Below are positions 26,539 to 35,969 of a DNA stretch of 64,000 bases, piece after piece. Each line of letters begins with the position of its first letter. Positions within the stretch are counted from its first letter, which is position 1. The stretch lies in contig DHDI01000018.1 of assembly GCA_002399285.1 (NCBI GenBank), positions 15,155 to 79,154 on the forward strand. Direction: 5' to 3'. Below the pieces are notes generated by a model, which worked only from the letters and a program-made list of their open reading frames with translations, had not been told where the DNA came from and did not search any database. This DNA is from Thermoanaerobacterales bacterium UBA4880 (GTDB lineage Bacteria > Bacillota > Thermoanaerobacteria > Thermoanaerobacterales > UBA4877). The translations under genes were made by a program, and so were the position numbers.

Positions 26539-27285
26539 ATGCTTTATTTAATAATCTTTGCGTTTGGCCTTATTATGGGAAGCTTCTTCAACGTCTGCAT
26601 ATACAGGCTTCCACAGGGGGATTCCGTGGTGTCTCCTCCTTCTCACTGTATATCTTGCGGCGCGAGGCTAAGGCCGGTGGATATGATCCCCGTCATAAGC
26701 TATATATCTCTCAAGGGCAGATGCAGGTACTGCGGAGAACCCATTGATAAGACGTATCCCACAGTGGAGAGCGCAGTTGGTCTTATATATCTTTTTACTT
26801 TTATAAATTGGGGATTTACATACCTTGCGGTCAAATACATGATTCTTTTTTCAGGACTGGTAATCATATTTTTTACCGACCTTAACGATCAGGTCATACC
26901 CGATTCAGTCTTGACGTGTATGTTTATACCCGGTATTGTTTTGAGCGCTGTTTTTAAGGAGAACCTTGCCGATAATCTTCTGGGCCTGTTATCCGGCTGC
27001 GGTGTGCTTCTGCTTATTGCCGCTCTTGTACCCGGAGGGATGGGCATGGGAGACGTCAAACTGATGGCGGTCTGCGGATGGTACCTAGGCCTGAGACTGA
27101 CTTGTCTGTCTCTGCTTTTGGCTTTTGTTACAGGAGCCGCCTTCGGCTTACTGCTCATCGCATGCGGGAGGAAAGGGATGAAAGACATGATAGCATTCGG
27201 ACCGTTTTTGGCCGCCGGGACATTGATATCTTCATTTTATGGCGGTTACATCATCAATGCCTATATGAGCATATTTGTCCTATGA
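26539..27285 (+). CDS. pilD: Prepilin peptidase PilD (A24 family)
   Basis: A 248-residue membrane aspartyl protease that cleaves prepilin leaders and N-methylates them. The N-terminal cytoplasmic zinc loop has two CxxC pairs (CISC and CRYC), the catalytic aspartates lie in FTDLNDQVIPD and GMGDVK, and six to eight membrane helices are visible. It serves the pilins coded on both sides of it. Its stop overlaps the next start by four bases. Confidence 0.96.
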   Translation: MLYLIIFAFGLIMGSFFNVCIYRLPQGDSVVSPPSHCISCGARLRPVDMIPVISYISLKGRCRYCGEPIDKTYPTVESAVGLIYLFTFINWGFTYLAVKYMILFSGLVIIFFTDLNDQVIPDSVLTCMFIPGIVLSAVFKENLADNLLGLLSGCGVLLLIAALVPGGMGMGDVKLMAVCGWYLGLRLTCLSLLLAFVTGAAFGLLLIACGRKGMKDMIAFGPFLAAGTLISSFYGGYIINAYMSIFVL

Positions 27286-27755
27286 AAGCGCATAAGAACT
27301 GCGGAGGATTCAGCCTTATCGAGCTGCTATGTACCATAGCTATAATGGGGGTGATCCTATCGATATCATATCCTTCGATATCCGCATACTTCAAATTTCA
27401 GTCTCAACTGGATGTGAAGACAACATCGGAACAGCTGCTGTTTGATATAAGGGATGTGAGACAGCAAAACATGAGCCAACCGAACACAAAATATACCCTG
27501 TATGTCTATGGTGATCATTACATCATTCAAAAGAGCAGCCGAGCGCTTCCAATCACTTTAAAAACGGTAAATGCTCCCAATGGGGTCACCTTTAAATCCA
27601 ACATAGGCAATATAGAGTCAAACGGTGTCTACTTCAGCGTGACCGGGGCGCCGAGCAGCGCGGGGACCATATATATAAATGGAGCCGGTTTCAAATACAC
27701 CCTTACAATACAGCCATCCACGGGCCGGGCCGCTATTGTAAAAAAGGAGCATTAG
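27282..27755 (+). CDS. Minor pilin, GspH/FimT-like prepilin
   Basis: A 157-residue prepilin: leader MKAHKNCGG, then FSLIELLCTIAIMGVILSIS with Glu5. The soluble part (residues 30-150) is beta-rich with GVYFSVTGAPSSAGTIYING, like GspH/FimT pseudopilins of the tip complex. The ATG overlaps the pilD stop. Confidence 0.82.
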   Translation: MKAHKNCGGFSLIELLCTIAIMGVILSISYPSISAYFKFQSQLDVKTTSEQLLFDIRDVRQQNMSQPNTKYTLYVYGDHYIIQKSSRALPITLKTVNAPNGVTFKSNIGNIESNGVYFSVTGAPSSAGTIYINGAGFKYTLTIQPSTGRAAIVKKEH

Positions 27756-27759
27756 GACC

Positions 27760-28152
27760 ATGACTATGCGGTTAAAATTAAAAGAAAACGGCTTTAGTCT
27801 CATAGAGGTGATCGTCTCCATAGCCATACTTGCCATGGTTGCAATACCCGTTTTCGGTTCTCTATATAGCTCATTAAATGCAGACAGAACTTCTGCAGTT
27901 TTAACTGAAGAGAGTACGATAGCGCAGAACATCGCGGAAGGTATAAAATCCGGAGATATAACTACAAAGCGGATAGACGGATACTCCCTCAACGATAGGG
28001 TATATAAGATCGGCATTGACGAAATACCAAAGGATAACGGCATATCGCTTTACAATATAAATGTGAAATTGAAGGACAGCGATAGGGATCCCTATCTGCT
28101 GGCATTCTTTTATAAATCCGATGCATTGTCGGACGGAGGTTCGATGCGCTGA
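27760..28152 (+). CDS. Minor pilin, PilV/GspI-like prepilin
   Basis: A 130-residue prepilin: leader MTMRLKLKENG, then FSLIEVIVSIAILAMVAIPV with Glu5. The short soluble domain contains FGSLYSSLNADRTSAVLTEE. Minor pilins of this type usually build the priming tip. It lies four bases after the preceding pilin gene. Confidence 0.8.
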   Translation: MTMRLKLKENGFSLIEVIVSIAILAMVAIPVFGSLYSSLNADRTSAVLTEESTIAQNIAEGIKSGDITTKRIDGYSLNDRVYKIGIDEIPKDNGISLYNINVKLKDSDRDPYLLAFFYKSDALSDGGSMR

Positions 28153-28153
28153 G

Positions 28154-28573
28154 ATGAAAAGGGCAAATGGTTTTACATTTATTGAGGTTTTGGCAGTATC
28201 GGCGTTGATATCCGTAATCGTACTTACTGCCGCTTCTCTTCTCTATGCTGCTTCCGATACATACGTAAAGAGCGAAGACAGTACGGATATCAGGCAAAAT
28301 GTAAGAGGGGCCATGGAGGCCATTACGCAGGACATAAAGAGAACGAACGATTCAAATAAAATAAGGGCAGGCAGCGGAAGGCTCTATGTAGGTGATAATA
28401 ACTACTTTTTTACTGCCCGTAAGAACTGTATTTCCATGAATGGCAATGAGGGGCAGGAACTGGCAGATAGGATAGGCGGTTTCGCGTTTTCGGTTGACGG
28501 CAGGAAGGTTAACATTACTATCACGGGTATTGACGGTTTTTCCTTAAACAACATTATCTATCTGTTAAAATAA
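28154..28573 (+). CDS. Minor pilin, PilW/GspJ-like prepilin
   Basis: A 139-residue prepilin: leader MKRANG, then FTFIEVLAVSALISVIVLTA with Glu5. It starts one base after the stop of the previous gene. The region after the helix, with VRGAMEAITQDIKR, is typical of GspJ/PilW proteins. Confidence 0.78.
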   Translation: MKRANGFTFIEVLAVSALISVIVLTAASLLYAASDTYVKSEDSTDIRQNVRGAMEAITQDIKRTNDSNKIRAGSGRLYVGDNNYFFTARKNCISMNGNEGQELADRIGGFAFSVDGRKVNITITGIDGFSLNNIIYLLK

Positions 28574-28614
28574 TAATTTTGCCACTTTAGCATTATACAG
28601 ATATAAAGGCGGTA

Positions 28615-29259
28615 ATGGCCGTGAAAAAGAGCAACAAGGGTTTTGTAATGGTATTCGTCTTGATAACAGCATCACTGCTGCTGATATTCGGCATGTCCCT
28701 GATGGGACTGGCTCTGTCCGAATATCGTATTGCCAATGCATACGCAGGAATACCGAAATCGCAGTATTTGGCTGAATCCGGTTTAAATCAAATCAGATAT
28801 GCGCTTCTCTACCATGCCGGCGAGATAGACAGCTCTATTACAGATGCAGTTGACGATATCAACGCGGGAAGTTATGACACGGATAAATTGCGTATAGCGG
28901 CAAAAGTCAGGGCGGCCAACAATGCATTTGACGCTGCGCTGGACGATGTTAAAAATTCTGTGGGATCGGGTGGAAAAAATAACGTTTATGAGGACGGCTA
29001 TTTTAAGATAAATAAAATCAACGTCACAGAGAAAGTTTCAGATGTTAATGCTTATCACAATGAGTACGATCCTCAGAAGGAAAGAAAAGACGTACTCGAC
29101 GGCAGCGACATAAACGACTATCATACATTTGTCATATCCATAGAGGCAGAGGGATCATATAGAAATATTATCAGGAAAGGAACCGCTGAATTGAGATTTC
29201 ACTTCGACAGCTTGTCGGAAGATGGGATTACAAACATAGAATCATGGAAGATAGAATAG
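28615..29259 (+). CDS. PilX/GspK-like minor pilus component
   Basis: A 214-residue protein with one N-terminal membrane helix: KSNKGFVMVFVLITASLLLI, without a clear Glu5, as is common for PilX/GspK-type proteins, then SQYLAESGLNQIRYALL, a motif of that group. The rest is hydrophilic. It completes a set of four minor components after pilD. Confidence 0.72.
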   Translation: MAVKKSNKGFVMVFVLITASLLLIFGMSLMGLALSEYRIANAYAGIPKSQYLAESGLNQIRYALLYHAGEIDSSITDAVDDINAGSYDTDKLRIAAKVRAANNAFDAALDDVKNSVGSGGKNNVYEDGYFKINKINVTEKVSDVNAYHNEYDPQKERKDVLDGSDINDYHTFVISIEAEGSYRNIIRKGTAELRFHFDSLSEDGITNIESWKIE

Positions 29260-29272
29260 GGGGATATGCTGC

Positions 29273-29551
29273 ATGCAGCTGAAAAATTGTATGGAAAGCG
29301 CGGTAGCCAACTTGTTGGATGATGCAATAAAGGATATGGATATATGCAAATGCGAAAGATGCAGGTATGATATTCAAGCCATTGCGTTAAACCATCTGCC
29401 GCCAAGATATGCGGTCACCGAGGAGGGCGAGGTATATGCCCGGATTGACGAGTTTTTTATATCTCAATACAGGGCTGATATTATATTGGAGATAATAAAG
29501 GCCGCCGAGATTGTATCCAGGAATCCCAATCATGATATGAAATGCAGGTAA
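29273..29551 (+). CDS. ComFB family protein
   Basis: A 92-residue protein matching late competence protein ComFB: the N-terminal MESAVANLLDDAI and CKCERCRYDIQAIALNHLPP (a four-cysteine zinc-type site), then Tyr/Val-rich YAVTEEGEVYARID. ComFB homologues in cyanobacteria bind cyclic di-nucleotides and affect pili. Encoded inside the pilus operon, it may link second messengers to pilus function; this is inference. Confidence 0.8.
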   Translation: MQLKNCMESAVANLLDDAIKDMDICKCERCRYDIQAIALNHLPPRYAVTEEGEVYARIDEFFISQYRADIILEIIKAAEIVSRNPNHDMKCR

Positions 29552-29559
29552 ACGGCAGG

Positions 29560-30543
29560 ATGTTTAAAAGGAGTTATCTTGGAATAGATATAGGCAGCGT
29601 CAGTATAAAGCTGGCAAATTCGCCGGTGAATATAATGGAACCCATATATGGGATCGCAGAGACTCCGCCGGGATCCTTTGAGGACGGATACATAAGGGAT
29701 ATTCCAACAATGGCTGAAGCTATAACGCAGTGTCTGCAGGGAAAAGACAAATTTCGTGGGAGAAACGTGGTTTTTTCCATATTGAGCAGCGATGTGATAA
29801 TAAGAGACATGTCAGTACCCTCGGTGCCTGCGGGAGAGCTCCCTCAGTTAGTGAGGAATATGGCGCAGGAGTACATACCAGCCTCTTTGAAAGAGTATGT
29901 CATAGACTATAAGACGGTAGGGATGCTGAACGAGGGCGAAACGCAAAAGCAAAGGCTGTTGTTGTTTGCCGCTCCGATCGCTCTTATAGACGGCTATCTT
30001 GAGTTGGCGGATAAAATTAAGTCTAATCTTGCCGCTGTCGACGTATATCAAAATTGCATTATAAAGGCGGACAAACTTTTAAGAAGGGGCGATTACGGCA
30101 ATTATCTCATACTCGATATGGGAGGGATGAGAAGCGCGGCCACCTTCTTCAGGGATAAATCGTATGCGTTCAGTAAGCTATTTGATTTTGGCGGCGAAGA
30201 TATCACCCGTTTGATATCGGATCATATGGGTATACCCCGGAGCGAAGCGGAATATTTAAAAAAGAATTACACTGCCGATGACGGTGAAATGGATATGTCC
30301 TCGATATGTAAGAGCTTTGCGGACGAATTGATCAGGTATGTGGACTATTATATATCGAGATATGATGCCAAGGGTCTGGAAAAGGTCATTTTAATAGGCG
30401 GCAGTTCCGGCTTTCATCCTCTGAGAGAATACATTTCGGAATGCCTTGATTTGGATGTGACCGCCGAGGACAGTTTTATGCCGGAGCCATACGGCATGAT
30501 ATTCAATGCATTAGGTGCTTCTATGAGAGAGGGACGCGAATGA
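29560..30543 (+). CDS. pilM: Type IV pilus assembly protein PilM
   Basis: A 327-residue actin-like (SHS2/FtsA-fold) cytoplasmic protein that joins the PilN/PilO complex to the motor. The phosphate loops are YLGIDIGSVSIKLA and ILDMGGMRSAATFF, with IGGSSGFHPLREYI in the adenosine motif. The ATG at 29560 is chosen; one at 29542 in frame would overlap comFB. Its stop overlaps pilN (ATGA). Confidence 0.9.
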   Translation: MFKRSYLGIDIGSVSIKLANSPVNIMEPIYGIAETPPGSFEDGYIRDIPTMAEAITQCLQGKDKFRGRNVVFSILSSDVIIRDMSVPSVPAGELPQLVRNMAQEYIPASLKEYVIDYKTVGMLNEGETQKQRLLLFAAPIALIDGYLELADKIKSNLAAVDVYQNCIIKADKLLRRGDYGNYLILDMGGMRSAATFFRDKSYAFSKLFDFGGEDITRLISDHMGIPRSEAEYLKKNYTADDGEMDMSSICKSFADELIRYVDYYISRYDAKGLEKVILIGGSSGFHPLREYISECLDLDVTAEDSFMPEPYGMIFNALGASMREGRE

Positions 30544-31073
30544 AGGATATAAACCTTATACCGGAAGAATACATAAGAAAAAAGAAGCGAGGCAGGGAGA
30601 TCGCTGCCGGAACGGTCTTATCCATAACGGCGGTATGTCTTCTGGGTATTTTGCTGGGGCTTCCTTATTATGTCCTGCACTCATTGGATTCGATCGATAG
30701 AGATTTGGACGGCAGTATAGAGTCTCTTAATGATAGCCGGCTGGGTATCGATGCTCTAAAAAGGGTGAGCGGCGAAGAAAAAGCCCATAAGGCTGTCGCC
30801 GATACCCTGAGTAAAAGCAGGTTTTCGGCGTCGGAGATCATATCTGATGTTGCGGGATGCGTACCCTCGGGGATCTCGTTGAATCTGCTGACCGTCGATC
30901 GTACGAATATATCATTGGGAGGAGAAGCCTTGGATAACGGAAGCATTTCAGCGTTTGCCTTGAATTTGCGAGGGTTGGAAGGAGTTAAAGACGTGACTAT
31001 AAGAACCTCGGACAAGGGGGAAAATGAAATTTTAAGTTTCCGCATAGATGTGATCATAAAAGGAGCAAAGTAG
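30540..31073 (+). CDS. pilN: Type IV pilus assembly protein PilN
   Basis: A 177-residue bitopic protein: the N-terminal motif KDINLIPEEYIRKKKR that binds PilM, a membrane helix (residues 24-47), a coiled segment and a ferredoxin-like C-terminal domain. It forms the alignment complex with PilO. Confidence 0.9.
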   Translation: MKDINLIPEEYIRKKKRGREIAAGTVLSITAVCLLGILLGLPYYVLHSLDSIDRDLDGSIESLNDSRLGIDALKRVSGEEKAHKAVADTLSKSRFSASEIISDVAGCVPSGISLNLLTVDRTNISLGGEALDNGSISAFALNLRGLEGVKDVTIRTSDKGENEILSFRIDVIIKGAK

Positions 31074-31074
31074 G

Positions 31075-31725
31075 ATGAAAATAAACCGCAGAGATAAAAA
31101 CCTCCTTATTTTTACGCTAATATTTTGTTTTTTTGCTTATTATACCGGTCATGTATTTGTACCTCAGTACAAAAAAATACATACGCTGCAGGAGGAGATA
31201 GCAAACAAGGAAAGTATAATTACCGATACGGCCGCGGTTTTAAACGGCATAGACGGCGAGATATCTTCGTCGCCGTCAGAGATTACTTCCGTACTGGATA
31301 TTGTTCCGAATGCCAAGGATACCGAATTCCTGTTAAAATCCCTGGACGGTGTAATAGCCGCCGGCGGAATGAATCAGACAGGCATTGGCTTCGGAGATGA
31401 ATCCAGATGCGAATTGCCAGGCTACGGCAATAATAAGGGGGCCATAAAAGTCAAATATAATGTGGTTCCTGTGGATATCAAGTTAAAGGGTACATACAGG
31501 CAGGCTATAAACACCATGGCTTTGCTGGAAAGTCAAAAGAGACTTTTTAATTATAAAAGCATCGATATGACGGCAGACCAGAACGGAAACATAAATCTCA
31601 GCCTTTCTTTAGAATATTATAGCATGGGAAAAGATGCGGAAGCGGTCACACAAGAGACGCAGGGCGGCGGGAAGGATGATCCCTTTCAGCCGATCATAAA
31701 ATCTGAAGTGCATCACAAGCCATGA
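31075..31725 (+). CDS. pilO: Type IV pilus assembly protein PilO
   Basis: A 216-residue bitopic protein: basic N terminus, membrane helix (residues 9-26), coiled coil (30-60) and C-terminal domain. One base separates its start from the pilN stop. It is the last pil gene: no PilP or secretin PilQ follows, as expected for a monoderm envelope. Confidence 0.88.
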   Translation: MKINRRDKNLLIFTLIFCFFAYYTGHVFVPQYKKIHTLQEEIANKESIITDTAAVLNGIDGEISSSPSEITSVLDIVPNAKDTEFLLKSLDGVIAAGGMNQTGIGFGDESRCELPGYGNNKGAIKVKYNVVPVDIKLKGTYRQAINTMALLESQKRLFNYKSIDMTADQNGNINLSLSLEYYSMGKDAEAVTQETQGGGKDDPFQPIIKSEVHHKP

Positions 31726-31756
31726 ATTAGTAACAGAACTGTGTTTTTTTATTTAC

Positions 31757-31786
31757 TTGTTATAGCCGATGGGTATATGATAAAAT
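31757..31786 (+). promoter_or_regulatory. Promoter before endonuclease IV
   Basis: TTGTTA (31757-31762), 18 bases, TAAAAT (31781-31786) with an upstream TG (extended -10). It lies 22 bases before the SD of nfo. Confidence 0.55.
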
Positions 31787-31807
31787 GTTCAGAGGAAGGT
31801 GATATAC

Positions 31808-32668
31808 ATGGCGGCACTTTTTGGCCCTTCGGGCAACTCACAGAGTTTCTATGATGAAGGACACAAGTCGACTGCTGAGGCCCCGGATTGGCTCAAAGAG
31901 CGGGGGCTCGATGCTTTCGAATATTCTTTCGGAAGAGGTGTCAGGATAAAGGAAGATACCGCGCGGGAAATAGGAAACGGCTTTGCTGCTCAGGGTATAG
32001 TAATGAGCGTTCATGCACCGTTCTACATCAATCTTGCTTCGACTGATGAGGAAAAGAAGAAAAACACCTTGAGATATTTTAATGAGAGCATGACCGCGGC
32101 TCATTGGATGGGCGCAAAGAGAGTGATATTCCATCCCGGTTCTGCAGGAGGCGAAAACAGAGACGAGGCTTTCGGAAGAGCTCTGGATTTTTTTGAGGAG
32201 ATTGTAGATGAGATAGGGTCGCTGGGATATGGTGAAGTGCATCTTTGCCCGGAGACACTTGGTAAAATCAATCAGTTGGGTACATTGGAAGAGGTACTGC
32301 AGCTTTGCCATATAGACAAACAAATAATTCCGGCGATTGATTTCGGACACCTTTATGCAAGAACGGCCGGAGGCATAAAGGGAAGGGACGACTACAAGAG
32401 GATACTGGACATGATGGAGGATGAGCTCGCGGATGAGAGGGCAAGGAATTTTCACATACATTTCAGCCACATCGAGTATACGAAGCAGGGAGAGAAAAAG
32501 CATCGTGACTTTAAAGATGAAGGATATGGCCCTGATTTTGCGCCTTTGGCCGAACTGATGGCCGAGCGCAATATGCAGCCCGTAGTTATCAGCGAATCTC
32601 CCACCATGATGGCTGAGGATGCAAGAACCATGAAGGATATATATTTGAAAGTAAAAAACAGTCTGTAA
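31808..32668 (+). CDS. nfo: Deoxyribonuclease IV (endonuclease IV, AP endonuclease)
   Basis: A 286-residue TIM-barrel AP endonuclease of base-excision repair. Zinc ligands are seen in order: VHAPFYINL (His), FHPGS (His), CPETLGK (Glu), DFGHLYAR (Asp, His), HIHFSH (His), HRDF (Asp) and SESP (Glu). The ATG at 31808 follows AGGAAGG with good spacing; a GTG at 31799 lies within the SD. Confidence 0.93.
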   Translation: MAALFGPSGNSQSFYDEGHKSTAEAPDWLKERGLDAFEYSFGRGVRIKEDTAREIGNGFAAQGIVMSVHAPFYINLASTDEEKKKNTLRYFNESMTAAHWMGAKRVIFHPGSAGGENRDEAFGRALDFFEEIVDEIGSLGYGEVHLCPETLGKINQLGTLEEVLQLCHIDKQIIPAIDFGHLYARTAGGIKGRDDYKRILDMMEDELADERARNFHIHFSHIEYTKQGEKKHRDFKDEGYGPDFAPLAELMAERNMQPVVISESPTMMAEDARTMKDIYLKVKNSL

Positions 32669-32743
32669 GGAATACTATTAAATAAATCAAATTTGTGTTA
32701 ATATATAAAAGTGATTTATAGTAAAAGGAAGGAGGTTTTTCAT

Positions 32744-33805
32744 TTGAACAGGACAGAAAAACTCAGAAAAGGACTGGAAGCACTGCACATAGAAGCTGCT
32801 TTGATCTTCGAACCTCATAATATTTATTATATGACAGGATTCAAGGGCGGAGAAGGCTGCGCGGTTATTACCAAGGACAAGGCTTATCTGACTACCGATT
32901 TTAGATACATTGAGCAGGCGCAAAAGGAATCGCCGGACTGGGAGATCGTAAGGGTGGATAATCCCTCTAAAGATCTTTCCGGTTTTATAGAGGGTCTCGG
33001 CATAAAATATGTGGGTTTTGAAGAAGAGTTTGTAAGCTTCAGTACATATACCAATCTGAAGGGATCCATGAAGGGGATTGAATTAGTGCCTTTGAACGGC
33101 CTTATTGAGGACATCAGGCGGGTTAAGGACGAGGAAGAGATAAAGAATATCGCAAAGGCTCAATCCTTGGCCGAGGAAGCCTTGACTTATGTAAAGAGTA
33201 TGATCAGGCCTGGCATAACTGAGAGGCAGCTGGCCTTGGAACTGGAGTTTTACATAAAGAAGAAGGGTGCGTCCGGCTTGTCTTTCGATACGATAGTGGC
33301 AAGCGGTCTCAGATCGTCGCTTCCCCATGGACAGCCTACCGATAAAGCAGTAGAGGAGGGTGACTTTGTCACTATAGACTTTGGTATCATCTGGGACTGG
33401 TACTGCTCCGATATGACAAGAACTTATGCCGTAGGGAAGATAAGCGATAAACAAAGAGAGATATATGATGTTGTGCTGGAAGCTCAATTGACGGCGCTGG
33501 AAGGTACAAAAGCCGGAATGACGGGCGCCGATGTGGATAAGCTTGCACGGGATGTCATAGAGAAACATGGCTACGGCGAGTATTTCGGGCATGGTCTCGG
33601 ACATGGCGTCGGTCTACAGATACACGAGCTTCCCATGGTCAACAGAAGGGGAACAAAACCGCTGCAGGAAAACAGCATAATCACATGTGAACCGGGCATC
33701 TATATACCAGGCTTGGGAGGAGTACGTATCGAGGACATTCTTGTTGTTAAAGATAATGGTATATTGAATTTAACACATATCGGCAAAAAATTGGAGATAC
33801 TATAG
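32744..33805 (+). CDS. Xaa-Pro aminopeptidase (M24B)
   Basis: A 353-residue creatinase/prolidase-type metallopeptidase that removes N-terminal residues before proline. The N-terminal domain covers residues 1-125; in the catalytic domain the metal ligands are two Asp in TIDFGIIWDWYCSDMT, His in GHGLGHGVGLQIHE, and Glu in CEPGIYIPG and the C-terminal RIED. TTG start behind AAGGAGGT. The peptidase-efp order is common in Firmicutes (YqhT-Efp). Confidence 0.92.
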   Translation: MNRTEKLRKGLEALHIEAALIFEPHNIYYMTGFKGGEGCAVITKDKAYLTTDFRYIEQAQKESPDWEIVRVDNPSKDLSGFIEGLGIKYVGFEEEFVSFSTYTNLKGSMKGIELVPLNGLIEDIRRVKDEEEIKNIAKAQSLAEEALTYVKSMIRPGITERQLALELEFYIKKKGASGLSFDTIVASGLRSSLPHGQPTDKAVEEGDFVTIDFGIIWDWYCSDMTRTYAVGKISDKQREIYDVVLEAQLTALEGTKAGMTGADVDKLARDVIEKHGYGEYFGHGLGHGVGLQIHELPMVNRRGTKPLQENSIITCEPGIYIPGLGGVRIEDILVVKDNGILNLTHIGKKLEIL

Positions 33806-33822
33806 GCAGGAGGTATTTTTAA

Positions 33823-34380
33823 ATGGTTACAGCGGGTGATTTTAGGAAAGGGATGACCGTTGAGATCGATGGGCAGATATGTCTTATCGTCGATTTTCAG
33901 CATGTAAAACCGGGCAAGGGCGCGGCATTTGTTCGGACAAAGTACAAAAATGTCCTGACGGGTGCCGTGGTGGAGAGGACATTTAATCCGACAGAAAAAT
34001 TTGAAGAGGTACATATAGAGAGAAAGGATATGCAATACTTATATAATGATGGCAATCTATATTATTTTATGGATCTTGATACTTATGAGCAGCAGGCTAT
34101 AGGTACTGACAAGGTCGAGGATGCCATCCCGTATCTGAAAGAAAATATGGTCGCTACTTTGGAGTTTTATAAGGGAGAGGTTATTTCTGTTTCACCGCCT
34201 ACCTTTGTCGAACTGGAAGTTGTGGAAACGGAGCCCGGCGTTAAAGGTAATACTGTTTCCGGCAGTACTAAGCCCGCTAAAGTAGAAACGGGGGCGTCGA
34301 TCCAGGTACCTCTTTTTGTTAACCAGGGAGACGTTGTCAGGATAGACACCAGGACCGGAGAGTACATGGAAAGAGCATGA
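33823..34380 (+). CDS. efp: Elongation factor P
   Basis: A 185-residue translation factor that relieves ribosome stalling at polyproline. Three beta-barrel domains: KOW-like N domain with [15 protein letters not shown], whose tip Lys is the usual modification site, the OB domain, and a C-terminal domain ending [14 protein letters not shown]. It follows the Xaa-Pro peptidase gene by 17 bases. Confidence 0.97.
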   Translation: MVTAGDFRKGMTVEIDGQICLIVDFQHVKPGKGAAFVRTKYKNVLTGAVVERTFNPTEKFEEVHIERKDMQYLYNDGNLYYFMDLDTYEQQAIGTDKVEDAIPYLKENMVATLEFYKGEVISVSPPTFVELEVVETEPGVKGNTVSGSTKPAKVETGASIQVPLFVNQGDVVRIDTRTGEYMERA

Positions 34381-34424
34381 TGTTTTATGCGGTTTGCTAA
34401 ATTTATAATAAAGGAGGATTCGAC

Positions 34425-34814
34425 GTGGAATATTTGAATGAAAAGGTCTCTTACCTGAGAGGCCTGGCCGAGGGCTTGGGAGTAAGTGAGGATACCAAGG
34501 AGAGCAAAATGATCATGGCGATAATCGATACGCTTGGAGAGTTTGCCGACGCTGTAAATGATCTGGACGAGAGTCAATCCGAACTCAGCGATTATTTGGA
34601 AGATATGGATGAGGACCTTGCCGATCTGGAGGATGATTACTACGATGAAGACGACGGCTACTGCAGCGTGGAGTGTCCCAACTGCCATGAGACGATTTTT
34701 ATTGACGAGGACGCTTACTACAACGGCGAGAGTGTGGAGTGCCCAAAGTGTCATGAGATGGTAGAGTTTACGTGCGATGATCACTGCGAGGATACGGACG
34801 ACGACGAGGAATAG
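34425..34814 (+). CDS. CD1247-type N-terminal domain, zinc-ribbon protein
   Basis: A 129-residue acidic protein. The first half is helical (YLNEKVSYLRGLAEGL) with an Asp/Glu-rich linker; the second has two CPxC knuckles, CPNCHE and CPKCHE, forming a zinc ribbon. It matches the conserved clostridial family named after CD1247. GTG start behind AAGGAGG. The function is unknown. Confidence 0.82.
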   Translation: MEYLNEKVSYLRGLAEGLGVSEDTKESKMIMAIIDTLGEFADAVNDLDESQSELSDYLEDMDEDLADLEDDYYDEDDGYCSVECPNCHETIFIDEDAYYNGESVECPKCHEMVEFTCDDHCEDTDDDEE

Positions 34815-34902
34815 GATGTCTTAATAAACTGTATATAAACTGGCAGGCCGCGATAAATCGTGCAGTGCAATTTTGCGTTTGCACGAGATTATCATCGGTC
34901 TG

Positions 34903-34930
34903 AAGATGGGTTTTTGCCCATCTTTTTTTT
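34903..34930 (+). terminator. Rho-independent terminator
   Basis: AAGATGGG (34903-34910) pairs with CCCATCTT (34917-34924), loop TTTTTG, then six more T. A second hairpin, TCGTGCA/TGCACGA (34858-34864 with 34880-34886), lies just before it. They separate the efp unit from spoIIIA. Confidence 0.88.
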
Positions 34931-34988
34931 ATTGGCATAATTCCGGATGAATTCAAATATAAATGTTACAGAAAAGGAGGACATGCAA

Positions 34989-35969
34989 ATGGCTACTAAT
35001 GAAAACGTATTGAATGCACTTTCCGTACGCCTGAGAGGCATAATCGAGAGGTATACCTATATAAACGGATGGGATGGGCTGGAAGAGATACGGCTGCGGG
35101 AGGACAGGCCTTTTATGGTCATTAGGTATGGCGCCGACAGCATGATCACCGATAAGGGGACCGCCACGCTCGATGTAAATAGGGCGTATACGGTCAGCCC
35201 CGAGGACATTGTCGATACCATGGAGCTGATCAGCGAAAGTTCCATATACGCCTTTGAGGATGAATTGAGAAACGGATACATAACCCTCAGGGGAGGGCAC
35301 AGGGTAGGCCTGGCCGGTAGGGCGGTGATGGATGGAGGGGGCATAAAGACACTGAGAGACATCACATGCCTCAATATAAGGGTCACAAGGCAGTTAAAGG
35401 GCGTATCGGAAAAGGTGATGGGCTACATATACAGACCGCCACGCGGGGCTTACAATACCATGATACTATCGCCGCCCATGGCAGGCAAGACGACGCTTTT
35501 GCGGGATATTGTCAGGAATCTGAGCGACGGAGGCAGGAATAGGCCCGGCCTTAAAGTGGGCGTAGTAGATGAAAGATCTGAAATTGCGGGATGCTACAAC
35601 GGGATACCGCAGAATGACGTAGGCATAAGGACCGATGTGCTGGATTGCTGTCCCAAGGACTTAGGCATGCTCATGCTCATACGTTCCATGTCGCCGGAGG
35701 TGATATGTACCGATGAGATAGGCAGGAAATCCGATACGGAGGCCATATTGGAAGCATGCAACGCTGGCGTCAATGTAATTACAACCGTTCATGCGGCAGA
35801 CATTGATGAATTAAACCGAAAACCGTATGTGAATATGCTCGTATCAGGCGGCATATTCGACCGGTTCATAGCGCTGGGAGATTCGCTGGGCAAGGGAACC
35901 GTTGAGGCGGTCTATGACGGCAAAATGAATATGCTCAGCGGGAATCCGATTAAGGGTGATATCACATGA
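34989..35969 (+). CDS. spoIIIAA: Stage III sporulation protein AA (ATPase)
   Basis: A 326-residue mother-cell ATPase related to secretion ATPases, driving the SpoIIIA-SpoIIQ channel that feeds the forespore. Walker A SPPMAGKTTLLRDI is near residue 168, Walker B ICTDEIG near 251. The ATG at 34989 is preferred because AAGGAGG ends eight bases before it; an upstream ATG at 34947 has no SD. Confidence 0.95.
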   Translation: MATNENVLNALSVRLRGIIERYTYINGWDGLEEIRLREDRPFMVIRYGADSMITDKGTATLDVNRAYTVSPEDIVDTMELISESSIYAFEDELRNGYITLRGGHRVGLAGRAVMDGGGIKTLRDITCLNIRVTRQLKGVSEKVMGYIYRPPRGAYNTMILSPPMAGKTTLLRDIVRNLSDGGRNRPGLKVGVVDERSEIAGCYNGIPQNDVGIRTDVLDCCPKDLGMLMLIRSMSPEVICTDEIGRKSDTEAILEACNAGVNVITTVHAADIDELNRKPYVNMLVSGGIFDRFIALGDSLGKGTVEAVYDGKMNMLSGNPIKGDIT

